Shown here: positions 1 through 5,617 of the stretch, in pieces
Position numbering within the stretch: position 1 is the stretch's first letter
How the letters are laid out: each line of letters opens with the position of its first letter
Assembly: GCA_022360075.1 (NCBI GenBank)
Contig: JAKSDN010001235.1
Span: forward strand, 1 to 5,794
Length of the DNA: 5,794 nucleotides
Origin: Kiloniellales bacterium
Lineage (GTDB): Bacteria > Pseudomonadota > Alphaproteobacteria > Kiloniellales > JAKSDN01
Reading direction: 5' to 3'
Notes under the pieces: generated by a model
The model's input: only the letters and a program-made list of their open reading frames with translations
Told to the model about the DNA's origin: nothing
The model's database searches: none
Position numbers and translations under genes: made by a program

Positions 1-1152
1 CAGCACGTTGTCGAGGAAGCGCATGACATCGGCGATGAAGCCCGGCGCCTCGGCCCACTCCTCGTAGCGCTCCAGGTTGAGCGAGGAGAGGCAGCATACC
101 GCCGTGCGATCCTGGCCCCGGTGGTCGAGGCCGGTGGGGAGCGTGATCTCGCTGCACAGGTTGGACATGCGCACGCTCAGGCCGGCCAGCTTGTGATGCT
201 CGGGCACGGCCCGGTTCACGTGGTCGTCGAAGACGATGTAGGGCTCGCCGGTCTCGATCCGCGCGGTCAGGATGCGGATCCAAAGGCTGCGCGCCTTGAT
301 CGTGCGCACCAGGGTCTGGTCCTTGGGGCTGATCAGGACCCAGTCCTCGTCGGCCTCGACCGCGCGCATGAAGGCGTCGGAGACGACCACGCCGTGGTGC
401 AGGTTCAGGGCCTTGCGGTTGGGGTCGCCGCCGGTCGGGCGGCGGATCTCGATGAACTCCTCGATCTCCGGGTGCGAGACCGGCATGTAGCAGGCCGCCG
501 AGCCGCGCCGGAGCGAGCCCTGGCTGATCGCGAGCGTGAGCGAATCCATGACCCGGATGAAGGGGATGACGCCGCTGGTCTTGCCGTTGTGGCCGACCCG
601 CTCGCCGATCGAGCGCAGGTTGCCCCAATAGCTGCCGATGCCGCCGCCGCGCGCGGCCAGCCAGACGTTCTCGTTCCAGAGGTCGACGATGCCCTCCAGG
701 CTGTCGCCGGCCTCGTTGAGGAAGCAGGAGATCGGCAGCCCGCGTTTGGTGCCGCCGTTCGACAGCACCGGCGTCGCCGGCATGAACCAGAGTTTGGAGA
801 TGTAGTCGTAGAGCCGCTGGGCATGGGCCGAGTCGTCGGCAAAGTGCGCCGCGACCCGGGCGAAGAGGTCCTGAAAGGACTCGCCCGGCATCAGATAGCG
901 GTCGCTGAGCGTCGCCTTGCCGAATTCCGTCAGCTTGGCATCGCGCGAACGATCCAGCCGGACCCGAATGCCGCGCTCGTTCTGGAAGGAGTCGCGGATC
1001 TGACCGTTGCCGAGAAGATCGCCGTCGAAAGCACGAGACTCGGGCGCAGCCGAACCGTCCAAGGGCCCGGCATCTTTGTCCAACGCCTTATCCACAGCTA
1101 GCGCGCCGCAACGACCCGGCTCGAGCCCAACAGAAATCCCAGACCCATCCAT
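1..1152 (-). CDS. nrdA: Ribonucleoside-diphosphate reductase catalytic (alpha) subunit, class I type, N-terminal 384 residues; 3' end outside window
   Basis: This enzyme reduces ribonucleotides to deoxyribonucleotides for DNA synthesis in the cytosol. The reading frame stays open to the left edge, so the C-terminus is missing. Visible hallmarks include PATPVLSNGG (126-134 region) and PISCFL with C143, the first redox cysteine. NLCSEI (331-336) holds N331, the thiyl-radical cysteine C333 and E335. CCLSSLN follows, with C353 aligning to the second redox cysteine (E. coli C225/C439/C462). Start: ATG at 1152-1150, directly after an in-frame TGA and about 6 nt after a GAGGGGGGG Shine-Dalgarno stretch (1159-1167). 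A GTG at codon 20 is an alternative, because residues 1-50 look unconserved. No ATP-cone domain fits in the short N-terminus. The promoter region carries NrdR and LexA boxes. The class I assignment rests on similarity to alphaproteobacterial NrdA as I remember it; a class II enzyme is less likely but not excluded without the C-terminus. An nrdB partner would be expected downstream, off-window. Confidence 0.9.
   Translation of the reverse strand, partial: MDGSGISVGLEPGRCGALAVDKALDKDAGPLDGSAAPESRAFDGDLLGNGQIRDSFQNERGIRVRLDRSRDAKLTEFGKATLSDRYLMPGESFQDLFARVAAHFADDSAHAQRLYDYISKLWFMPATPVLSNGGTKRGLPISCFLNEAGDSLEGIVDLWNENVWLAARGGGIGSYWGNLRSIGERVGHNGKTSGVIPFIRVMDSLTLAISQGSLRRGSAACYMPVSHPEIEEFIEIRRPTGGDPNRKALNLHHGVVVSDAFMRAVEADEDWVLISPKDQTLVRTIKARSLWIRILTARIETGEPYIVFDDHVNRAVPEHHKLAGLSVRMSNLCSEITLPTGLDHRGQDRTAVCCLSSLNLERYEEWAEAPGFIADVMRFLDNVL
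1088..1096 (+). promoter_or_regulatory. Perfect DnaA-box match (TTATCCACA) at the start of nrdA
   Basis: The nine bases TTATCCACA match the consensus DnaA box exactly. The site lies about 56-64 nt inside nrdA if the ATG at 1152 is used, and it overlaps the alternative GTG start at codon 20. DnaA is known to regulate nrdAB in E. coli, so a regulatory role is plausible here. One exact 9-mer in a 5.8-kb window can also occur by chance, at low probability. Confidence 0.5.
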
Positions 1153-1167
1153 TCACGGCCCCCCCTC

Positions 1168-1183
1168 GTCCACAGCTGTGGAC
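1168..1183. promoter_or_regulatory. Perfect 16-bp palindrome in the nrdA leader, just upstream of its ribosome-binding site
   Basis: GTCCACAGCTGTGGAC is identical to its reverse complement. On the nrdA transcript it lies 16-31 nt before the ATG and directly abuts the GAGGGGGGG ribosome-binding stretch. It could fold as a 6-bp stem with an AGCU loop, or be a dyad operator. Its two halves each contain TCCACA, the 3' part of a DnaA box, so it can also be read as two inverted, overlapping degenerate DnaA-like sites (TCGTCCACA matches 7 of 9 bases). Which reading is right cannot be told from sequence alone. Confidence 0.5.
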
Positions 1184-1201
1184 GGCAATATCAGTGCAAA
1201 A

Positions 1202-1217
1202 TCGCTATATATTGAGC
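1202..1217 (-). promoter_or_regulatory. NrdR box, proximal
   Basis: The core CTATATATTG (1205-1214) fits the palindromic NrdR-box core CWATATATWG exactly. By my count the full 16-mer matches 12 of 16 positions of ACACWATATATWGTGT. NrdR is the ATP/dATP-sensing repressor of ribonucleotide reductase genes. The site begins about 50 nt upstream of the nrdA ATG, where overlap with the core promoter is expected. The second box at 1233-1248 supports the call. Confidence 0.75.
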
Positions 1218-1232
1218 GAGACAACGCCCGAA

Positions 1233-1248
1233 CCACGAAATCTAGCGG
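1233..1248 (-). promoter_or_regulatory. NrdR box, distal and degenerate
   Basis: The centre of this 16-mer (between 1240 and 1241) lies exactly 31 bp from the centre of the proximal box. That is the three-helical-turn spacing known for paired NrdR boxes. By my count it matches 10 of 16 consensus positions, including the outer CAC and the inner TNTAG side. Alone it would not be called; the spacing makes it credible. Confidence 0.55.
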
Positions 1249-1270
1249 CAACAAAGCCATCCGTCATCGG

Positions 1271-1285
1271 GAACAAAAACAGAAC
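1271..1285. promoter_or_regulatory. Alphaproteobacterial LexA (SOS) box, GAAC-N7-GAAC
   Basis: GAACAAAAACAGAAC is an exact GAAC-N7-GAAC, read as GTTC-TGTTTTT-GTTC on the nrdA strand. This is the direct-repeat LexA operator of alphaproteobacteria, and its T-rich spacer also suits that class. It lies about 119-133 nt upstream of the nrdA ATG and 142-156 nt upstream of the GH19 ATG, so either gene or both could be the target. A weak -10-like CATAGAT overlapping its right end would favour the rightward gene. Confidence 0.65.
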
Positions 1286-1426
1286 ATAGATCCTAGCTCG
1301 GAGTTCTGCCCCAGACAAGGCGGTCACGGAACCTCATGTTGGGTGGCCAGACTCACGGCATCGGCCGCGGAGCGGCGCTATTCTGGTGAGTCATTCAGAA
1401 GGCCTTGTTCGAAGGGAGGCATAGAG

Positions 1427-2236
1427 ATGGCGACATTGAAACTGAACGCTTCGGGCGCGGCGGTGAAGAAGCTGCAGACCCGCCTGCAGGAGCTCGGCTT
1501 CCCCCCGGGCGAGATCGATGGGCTGTTCGGCCCGGCGACCGAGGCGGCGGTCATCAATTTCCAGCGCAGTAAGGGATTGGTCGACGACGGTAAGGTCGGG
1601 CCGCGCACGCGCCAAGCCCTGGGCCTCGCCAAGGGCAGGAAAGTCAAGCTGCCCTCGGTGGTGCCCGGCGTAACCACCGAGGTCGTCTCGCGGATGTTCC
1701 CGCAGACGCCGGTCAAGAACATCGAGAAGCATCTGCCTACGGTGCTCGGCGAGATGAAGTCGGCAGAGCTCGCCGACAAGCCCATGGTGCTGATGGCACT
1801 CGCGACGATCCGCGCGGAGACCGAGAGCTTCCAGCCGATCAGCGAGTTCCGCTCCAAGTTCAACACCTCGCCCGGCGGCCATCCCTTCGACCTCTACGAC
1901 AAGCGCGAGGACCTGGGCAACCGGGGCAAACCGGACGGCGCGGCCTTCAAGGGACGCGGCTTCATCCAGCTCACCGGCCGGCACAACTACGAGATCCACG
2001 GCAAGGCGATCGGGCTCGGCGATAAGCTGGTCGAGGAACCGGACCTAGCCAACGACCCGAAGATCGCCGCCCGCCTGCTGGCGAGCTTCCTCGGTGCCAA
2101 GGAGGTCGCGATCAAGCGCGAACTCGCCGTCGGCAACCTGCGCGGCGCCCGCCGGCTGGTGAACGGCGGCAGCCACGGTCTGACGCGCTTCGAGGAGGCC
2201 TACAACATCGGCGATGGGCTGGTTGCGGAGACGTGA
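1427..2236 (+). CDS. Peptidoglycan-binding domain plus GH19 (chitinase-like) endolysin-type hydrolase, 269 aa
   Basis: The predicted role is cleavage of peptidoglycan or a chitin-like polymer. Residues about 5-66 form a PG_binding_1 repeat: LQTRLQELGF, then IDGLFGPAT and AVINFQ. A linker follows to about residue 80. Residues about 82-265 are a GH19 lysozyme-like domain, with IRAETESF carrying the likely catalytic E131, E140 as a candidate second acid, and the family hallmark GRGFIQLTGRHNY (176-188). There is no signal peptide or membrane segment, so the enzyme would need a holin, cell lysis or another route to reach the wall. Start: ATG at 1427 preceded by GGGAGG (1414-1419); the frame is open further upstream but that part overlaps nrdA and lacks domain sequence. 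No phage genes are adjacent. It could be a prophage remnant, a domesticated lysin, or part of a gene-transfer-agent or bacteriocin release system located elsewhere. Family call firm, role uncertain. Confidence 0.88.
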   Translation: MATLKLNASGAAVKKLQTRLQELGFPPGEIDGLFGPATEAAVINFQRSKGLVDDGKVGPRTRQALGLAKGRKVKLPSVVPGVTTEVVSRMFPQTPVKNIEKHLPTVLGEMKSAELADKPMVLMALATIRAETESFQPISEFRSKFNTSPGGHPFDLYDKREDLGNRGKPDGAAFKGRGFIQLTGRHNYEIHGKAIGLGDKLVEEPDLANDPKIAARLLASFLGAKEVAIKRELAVGNLRGARRLVNGGSHGLTRFEEAYNIGDGLVAET

Positions 2237-2488
2237 TACGGAACTGAGACGAAGGCGTACGACCTTACGGCCGTCATTGCGAGCCGGCGCGAGCCGGCGC
2301 GGCAATCCAGAGCCACTGCTCCGGCAGCGGCCGCCTAGACTACTTCGCTGCGCTCGCAAAGACGGTTCGTTGGCAGCGGGTAACATCCGAGGCGTCTTGG
2401 AACAGCGTGGGCTCTCCAGGGGCCTTTGCTCTCACCAGGTCCACGGCGGCTCGCCAAACTCGTAATCCGTCCGCTAGATTGAGGGTCC
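2237..2488. other. Intergenic region between the GH19 and SRAP genes
   Basis: It contains repeat copy 1 (2271-2365), then about 120 bases in which I see no gene. I looked for an SOS box driving the SRAP gene and found no GTTC-N7-GTTC or GAAC-N7-GAAC here; the nearest candidate, GAAC-N7-GCTC near 2400, misses two positions. TAGATT at 2475-2480 resembles a -10 element but has no matching -35 and would leave almost no leader. Confidence 0.5.
2271..2365. repeat. Dispersed palindromic intergenic repeat, copy 1 (RHCERSEAIQ-type)
   Basis: The outer arms CCGTCATTGCGAGC (2271-2284) and GCTCGCAAAGACGG (2352-2365) are reverse complements with one mismatch. The inside holds a perfect 10-bp tandem GAGCCGGCGC (2281-2300) and then GGCAATCCAGAG. 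It is the same element as copy 2 at 3292-3387 in the same orientation: 37 of 38 bases agree across the left part, and about 26 of 32 across the right arm. The middle differs. Such repeats are common between alphaproteobacterial genes. It follows the GH19 stop by 34 bases, so its hairpin may end or stabilise that transcript; no T-tract is present. Confidence 0.85.
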
Positions 2489-3256
2489 ATGTGCGGACGC
2501 TATTCCATCACCTCGCCGGTCGAGGCGCTGCGGCAGCTCTTTCTGTTCGAGGAGCTACCGAACCTGCAACCGCGCTACAACGTGGCGCCAACGCAGGAGG
2601 TGCCAGCGGTGCGCCTTTCTAAGCCCGAAGATGACGGCGAAGAGCAACCGGCTGGCAAACGCACGCTGGTCATGCTGCGCTGGGGACTGATCCCCTTTTG
2701 GGCCAAGGACGTCAAGATTGGGTACAAGACGATCAACGCGCGCGCCGAAACAGTGGCGGACAAGCCGGCCTTTCGCGAGGCCTTCAAGAAGCGGCGCTGC
2801 CTGATCCTGGCCGACGGTTTCTACGAGTGGCGCGGCACCAAGGACGACAAGCAGGCCTTTCGGATTACGCTCGCCGACGGGGGTCCCTTCGCCTTCGCCG
2901 GGCTCTGGGAGTCCTGGCGCGACAAGGCCGCGGAGCGACGCATCGAGAGCTGCACGATCATCGTCACCAACGCGAACGACACCCTGAGCGCCATCCACGA
3001 GCGCATGCCGGTCATTCTGTCACCCGGCGACCACGCCGCCTGGCTCGACCCGGCCGCCGAGCCGGAGACCTTGAAGGCCCTGCTGCGCCCCCTGCCCTCC
3101 GAGACGGTCACGGCCACCCCGGTGTCCGCCCACGTCAACAAGGTCGCCAACGACGATCCGCTCTGCCTCGAGCCGGCTGGGCCGCCGCTCGACCCGGCGG
3201 TGAAGGCCCCGCCCGCCGCCGAGGATGCTGAGAGCGCACAGGGAAGCTTGTTCTAA
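2489..3256 (+). CDS. SRAP-domain abasic-site DNA-protein crosslinking protein (YedK/HMCES family), 255 aa
   Basis: SRAP proteins form a thiazolidine link between their N-terminal cysteine and abasic sites in single-stranded DNA, shielding stalled forks from breakage. The key residues are present. Cys2 follows Met1 in MCGRY and is exposed once Met is removed. PRYNVAPTQ lies at 28-36, N83 in INAR, E113 in the FYEW motif, and H170 in IHERMPVIL; these align with C2, N75, E105 and H160 of E. coli YedK. Length is typical apart from a tail of about 25 residues rich in Pro, Ala, Glu and Asp. The tail ends in QGSLF, which resembles a sliding-clamp-binding motif. The start is fixed by the essential Cys2 and a GAGGG ribosome-binding site 4 nt upstream. 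The gene is monocistronic, flanked on both sides by copies of one palindromic repeat, and converges on the amidase gene. Confidence 0.95.
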   Translation: MCGRYSITSPVEALRQLFLFEELPNLQPRYNVAPTQEVPAVRLSKPEDDGEEQPAGKRTLVMLRWGLIPFWAKDVKIGYKTINARAETVADKPAFREAFKKRRCLILADGFYEWRGTKDDKQAFRITLADGGPFAFAGLWESWRDKAAERRIESCTIIVTNANDTLSAIHERMPVILSPGDHAAWLDPAAEPETLKALLRPLPSETVTATPVSAHVNKVANDDPLCLEPAGPPLDPAVKAPPAAEDAESAQGSLF

Positions 3257-3291
3257 CGCTGGCAGACTCGTCGAAAGAAACAGATCCTTCG

Positions 3292-3387
3292 CCGGTCATT
3301 GCGAGCCGGCGTGAGCCGGCGCGGCAATCCAGAGACGTCGCCGCGCCGGTAACAGCCTGAATTGCTTCGCTCCGCTCGCAATGACGG
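3292..3387. repeat. Dispersed palindromic intergenic repeat, copy 2 (RHCERSEAIQ-type)
   Basis: The outer arms CGGTCATTGCGAGC (3293-3306) and GCTCGCAATGACGG (3374-3387) pair with one mismatch. The inner arms GCGGCAATCCAG and CTGAATTGCTTCGC pair partly, so the whole element could form a long hairpin. It lies in the 168-bp gap between the convergent 3' ends of the SRAP and amidase genes, where a hairpin readable from both strands could act as a bidirectional terminator or mRNA stabiliser. The reverse strand translates to RHCERSEAIQ in one frame, a familiar spurious peptide of alphaproteobacterial annotations. Confidence 0.88.
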
Positions 3388-3424
3388 AGCCAGCAAAGAT
3401 CGGGCGTTCTCGATGCAGCTTGGT

Positions 3425-4870
3425 TCACGTCGGCGGCCGGCCGATCCCGGGCATTTCCGCCTCCAGCACCTCGGCCACATCCAACATCAGCTCTTCGCCG
3501 TGCCAAGGCCCGACGATCTGGAAACCCAGCGGCAGGCTGGCCTCCGTCGTCCCGCAGGGCAGGCTGAGGGCCGGGTGGCCGGTCAGGTTGAAGGGATAGG
3601 TGTAGGGGTACCAGGCGGCGCGGATGCGCCGGCCCGGGCCGCTGGCAATCGAGACCGGGGCGTGGGGATCCTGGTCGGCCGATAGCGGCGGGGCCGTGAG
3701 GGTCGGCGAGACCAACAGGTCGTGGGTCTCGAAGGCAGTCTGCACGGCGCGGAAGGCGCTGCTGCGCGCCGCGCCGGCGTTCTGCAGGTCGACCGCGCTC
3801 CACTGCTGACCCAACTCGATCGTCTTGGCCAGCGAAGGGCCGACCGCCTCCGGGCGGGCCGCGGCCGCCTCGGCCAGGCGCGCGGCGAGCGCCGACTGCA
3901 GGATCACGAGGAAAGACTCTTCCAGGGCAACGAAGTCGAACGCGACCTCGTCCAGCGTGGCGCCGAGCGCGGCGAGCCGCCGCGTCACCGCCTCGAAGCT
4001 CGCGGCGACCTCTGGGTGGACGTCATGGTCGCCCACCTTGGCCATCACGCCGATGCGCAGACCCTCGAGACCGCCGTCGAGGTGCCGGCCCGGCGGCAAC
4101 GGAGCCTGGCCGTAGGGGTCGCGCGGCGAAGCCCCGGCGACGGCCTGCCAGACCAGGCGCACATCGGCGACGCGCCGCGCCATGGGGCCGATATAGGAGT
4201 TGGCGCCGAAGAGGTCCGGCACGTGCAGGTGTGGAATCGCGCCCAGGGTCGCCTTCAGCCCGACGACGCCGCAACAGGCCGATGGGATTCGCACCGATCC
4301 GCCGCCGTCCGTGCCGAGTGCGAAGGCGCCCATGCCCGTCACCGCGGCGACTGCCGCCCCGCCGCTCGAGCCGCCGCAGGTGACCTGCGGGTCCCAGGGG
4401 TTCAGCGTGCGGCCGAAGAGCGGCGAATCGGTGAGCGCCTTGTGTCCGAACTCGGGAGTGGTCGTCTTGCCGATCAGGATCGCGCCGGCCCGCTTGAGGC
4501 GAGCCACCGGCACCGCGTCTTCCTTGGGCACCTGGTCGGCGAAGAGCGGCGATCCCATCGTGGTACGGACGCCGGCCGTCAGGGTCAGGTCCTTCACCGA
4601 GTAAGGCAGGCCGAAGAGCGGGCTTTCCGGCGTGGCGCCGGCGGCGAGCTGCGCCTCGGCGGCGCGAGCCCGTTCCAGCGCCGGCTCAGCCGTCAGGGTG
4701 ATGAAGGCGTTCAGCGTGGGGTTGCGGGTCTCGACGCGCGCCAGAGCAGCCCCGACCACCTCGACGGGCGAGAGCTGCCGCGTGCGGATGGCCCCGGCAA
4801 GCGCTGTGAGGGAGAGATCGGCGATGTCGGTGATGGGCCCGTCCTCCTCAAACCATCCAGCGCCCGCCAT
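3425..4870 (-). CDS. Amidase-signature (AS) family amidohydrolase, about 481 aa
   Basis: AS enzymes hydrolyse carboxamide bonds, releasing ammonia or an amine, through a Ser-cisSer-Lys triad. The triad is intact: K93 in SVKDL, cis-Ser S168 in CGGSSGG, and nucleophile S192 in GTDGGGSVRIP. The spacings of 75 and 24 residues equal those of fatty-acid amide hydrolase. Length is normal for the family. No signal peptide is seen, so it is probably cytosolic. It is the last gene of an operon with two SDR genes; the ATG at 4870 overlaps the preceding SDR by 23 nt. That ATG has no good ribosome-binding site. A strong GAGGAGG (4847-4841) lies after it, 8 nt before an in-frame ATC at 4834, so the true start is uncertain. 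The frame stays open further upstream, but that part is shadow sequence within the SDR. The substrate is unknown. The similar GatA subunit is unlikely because no gatC or gatB is adjacent. Confidence 0.92.
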   Translation of the reverse strand: MAGAGWFEEDGPITDIADLSLTALAGAIRTRQLSPVEVVGAALARVETRNPTLNAFITLTAEPALERARAAEAQLAAGATPESPLFGLPYSVKDLTLTAGVRTTMGSPLFADQVPKEDAVPVARLKRAGAILIGKTTTPEFGHKALTDSPLFGRTLNPWDPQVTCGGSSGGAAVAAVTGMGAFALGTDGGGSVRIPSACCGVVGLKATLGAIPHLHVPDLFGANSYIGPMARRVADVRLVWQAVAGASPRDPYGQAPLPPGRHLDGGLEGLRIGVMAKVGDHDVHPEVAASFEAVTRRLAALGATLDEVAFDFVALEESFLVILQSALAARLAEAAAARPEAVGPSLAKTIELGQQWSAVDLQNAGAARSSAFRAVQTAFETHDLLVSPTLTAPPLSADQDPHAPVSIASGPGRRIRAAWYPYTYPFNLTGHPALSLPCGTTEASLPLGFQIVGPWHGEELMLDVAEVLEAEMPGIGRPPT

Positions 4871-5606
4871 CGACCAGGATGGTCTGGCCGGTGATGTAGC
4901 CGGCCCGCGGGCTCGCCAGGAAAGCGACCAGGGCCGCGACGTCCTCGACGCTGCCGACCCTGCCGGCTGGAACCGAGGCCTTGATCCGCTCCAGCACCTC
5001 GGGCGCCAGGCTGTCGTGGGCGCGCGTGGCGATCGCGCCGGGCGCAATGGCATTGACGGTCACGCCCTCGGCAGCCAGCTCGCGGGCCAGGGCGCGGGTG
5101 AAGCCGATCAGGCCCATCTTGGCCGCGGCGTAGTCGGCAAGGCCGGCGTCTCCGGCCAGCGCGGCGTCGGACGAGATATTGACGATGCGGCCCCAGCCGC
5201 GCGCCGCCATGCCCGACGCCACGATACGGCTGCAGCGCAGCGTGCTGAACAGCGAGACTTCGACGACCTCGCGCCAGGTCTCTTCCTCGGAGCGCTGAAA
5301 GGGCGAAGCTTTCTCGCGCGCGCTTTGACCGACATTGTTGATCAAGATCTCGACCGGACCCAAAGCCTGCTCGGCGCCGGCGAGAAAGCGCTTGGGAAAT
5401 TCGGGCTCGGTGATGTCGCCGGCGAGCGCGAAGACGCCGCCACCATTCCGATCCAGGCCTCGGGCCAATTCGGATAGCGTTGCCGCCTCGCGATCCATCA
5501 CTGCCAGCGCGGCACCTTCGCGGGCCAGCTCTTCGGCAATGGCCCGGCCGATTCCATTGGCCGCGCCGGTCACCGCAACAACCCGCCCAGCAAGCTGCAG
5601 GTCCAA
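4848..5606 (-). CDS. Short-chain dehydrogenase/reductase (classical SDR, FabG-like), 252 aa
   Basis: This is predicted to oxidise or reduce an alcohol/ketone using a nicotinamide cofactor. The Rossmann motif TGAANGIG occupies 13-20. D38, at the end of the second beta strand (VMDRE), favours NAD(H) over NADP(H). INNVG (89-93) replaces the usual NNAG with Val. The catalytic set is complete: S146, Y159 and K163 (YxxxK), with N116-region helix residues upstream. NAIAPGAI follows the active site and ITGQTILVDGG closes the fold. Length is typical. The start is TTG at 5606-5604, chosen because GGGGAGG lies about 6 nt upstream and residue 1 is at the usual distance from the glycine motif. It begins 11 nt after the stop of another SDR gene and overlaps the amidase start, so the three are probably co-transcribed. 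The name 3-oxoacyl reductase would be only a generic label; the substrate is unknown. Confidence 0.93.
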   Translation of the reverse strand: MDLQLAGRVVAVTGAANGIGRAIAEELAREGAALAVMDREAATLSELARGLDRNGGGVFALAGDITEPEFPKRFLAGAEQALGPVEILINNVGQSAREKASPFQRSEEETWREVVEVSLFSTLRCSRIVASGMAARGWGRIVNISSDAALAGDAGLADYAAAKMGLIGFTRALARELAAEGVTVNAIAPGAIATRAHDSLAPEVLERIKASVPAGRVGSVEDVAALVAFLASPRAGYITGQTILVDGGRWMV

Positions 5607-5617
5607 ACCGGCCTCCC

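Larger units (their letters stand above)
1153..1426. other. Divergent intergenic control region between nrdA (left) and the GH19 lysin gene (right)
   Basis: This is 274 bases with no supported gene. It is richer in A+T than its surroundings and separates two genes that point away from each other. It carries a palindrome at 1168-1183, paired NrdR-type boxes at 1202-1217 and 1233-1248, and a LexA box at 1271-1285. From 1300 to 1410 I see no clear site. I found no convincing pair of -35/-10 hexamers for either gene. The A+T block at 1205-1214 is the most likely melting region for the nrdA promoter, and CATAGAT near 1285-1291 is a weak -10 candidate for the rightward gene. Confidence 0.7.

Noticed and set aside
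121..1101. Long plus-strand open frame (326 codons) opposite nrdA
   Set aside because: It is antisense to a frame with clear ribonucleotide reductase motifs. Its Arg/Asp/Ala/Val-rich translation shows no domain, as expected from complementary codons in high-GC DNA.
1186..1194. CAATATCAG as another NrdR half-site
   Set aside because: It is off register with the two phased boxes and matches only one half of the palindrome.
1007..1426. Upstream extension of the GH19 reading frame by 140 codons
   Set aside because: It begins inside nrdA, has no domain sequence, and crosses the regulatory sites. The ATG at 1427 has a good ribosome-binding site and starts directly at the peptidoglycan-binding domain.
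2045..2386. Minus-strand open frame of 113 codons across repeat copy 1
   Set aside because: Half is antisense to the GH19 gene and half is repeat. It has no supported start site or domain.
2366..2488. SOS box upstream of the SRAP gene
   Set aside because: SRAP genes are often SOS-associated, so I searched both strands for GTTC-N7-GTTC and the CTGT-N8-ACAG form. The best candidate misses two core bases.
3135..3803. Minus-strand open frame containing RHCERSEAIQ
   Set aside because: It is a fusion of shadow frames of the SRAP and amidase genes through repeat copy 2. RHCERSEAIQ peptides are a known artefact of this repeat.
3722..4894. Plus-strand open frame of 390 codons opposite the amidase gene
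   Set aside because: The minus strand encodes an intact amidase with full catalytic triad. The antisense translation is low in complexity, Arg/Gly/Ala-rich, and has no recognisable motif.
4871..5053. N-terminal extension of the amidase frame by 61 codons
   Set aside because: It lies wholly inside the SDR gene in another frame. Its Arg/Ser/Pro-rich translation lacks amidase sequence.
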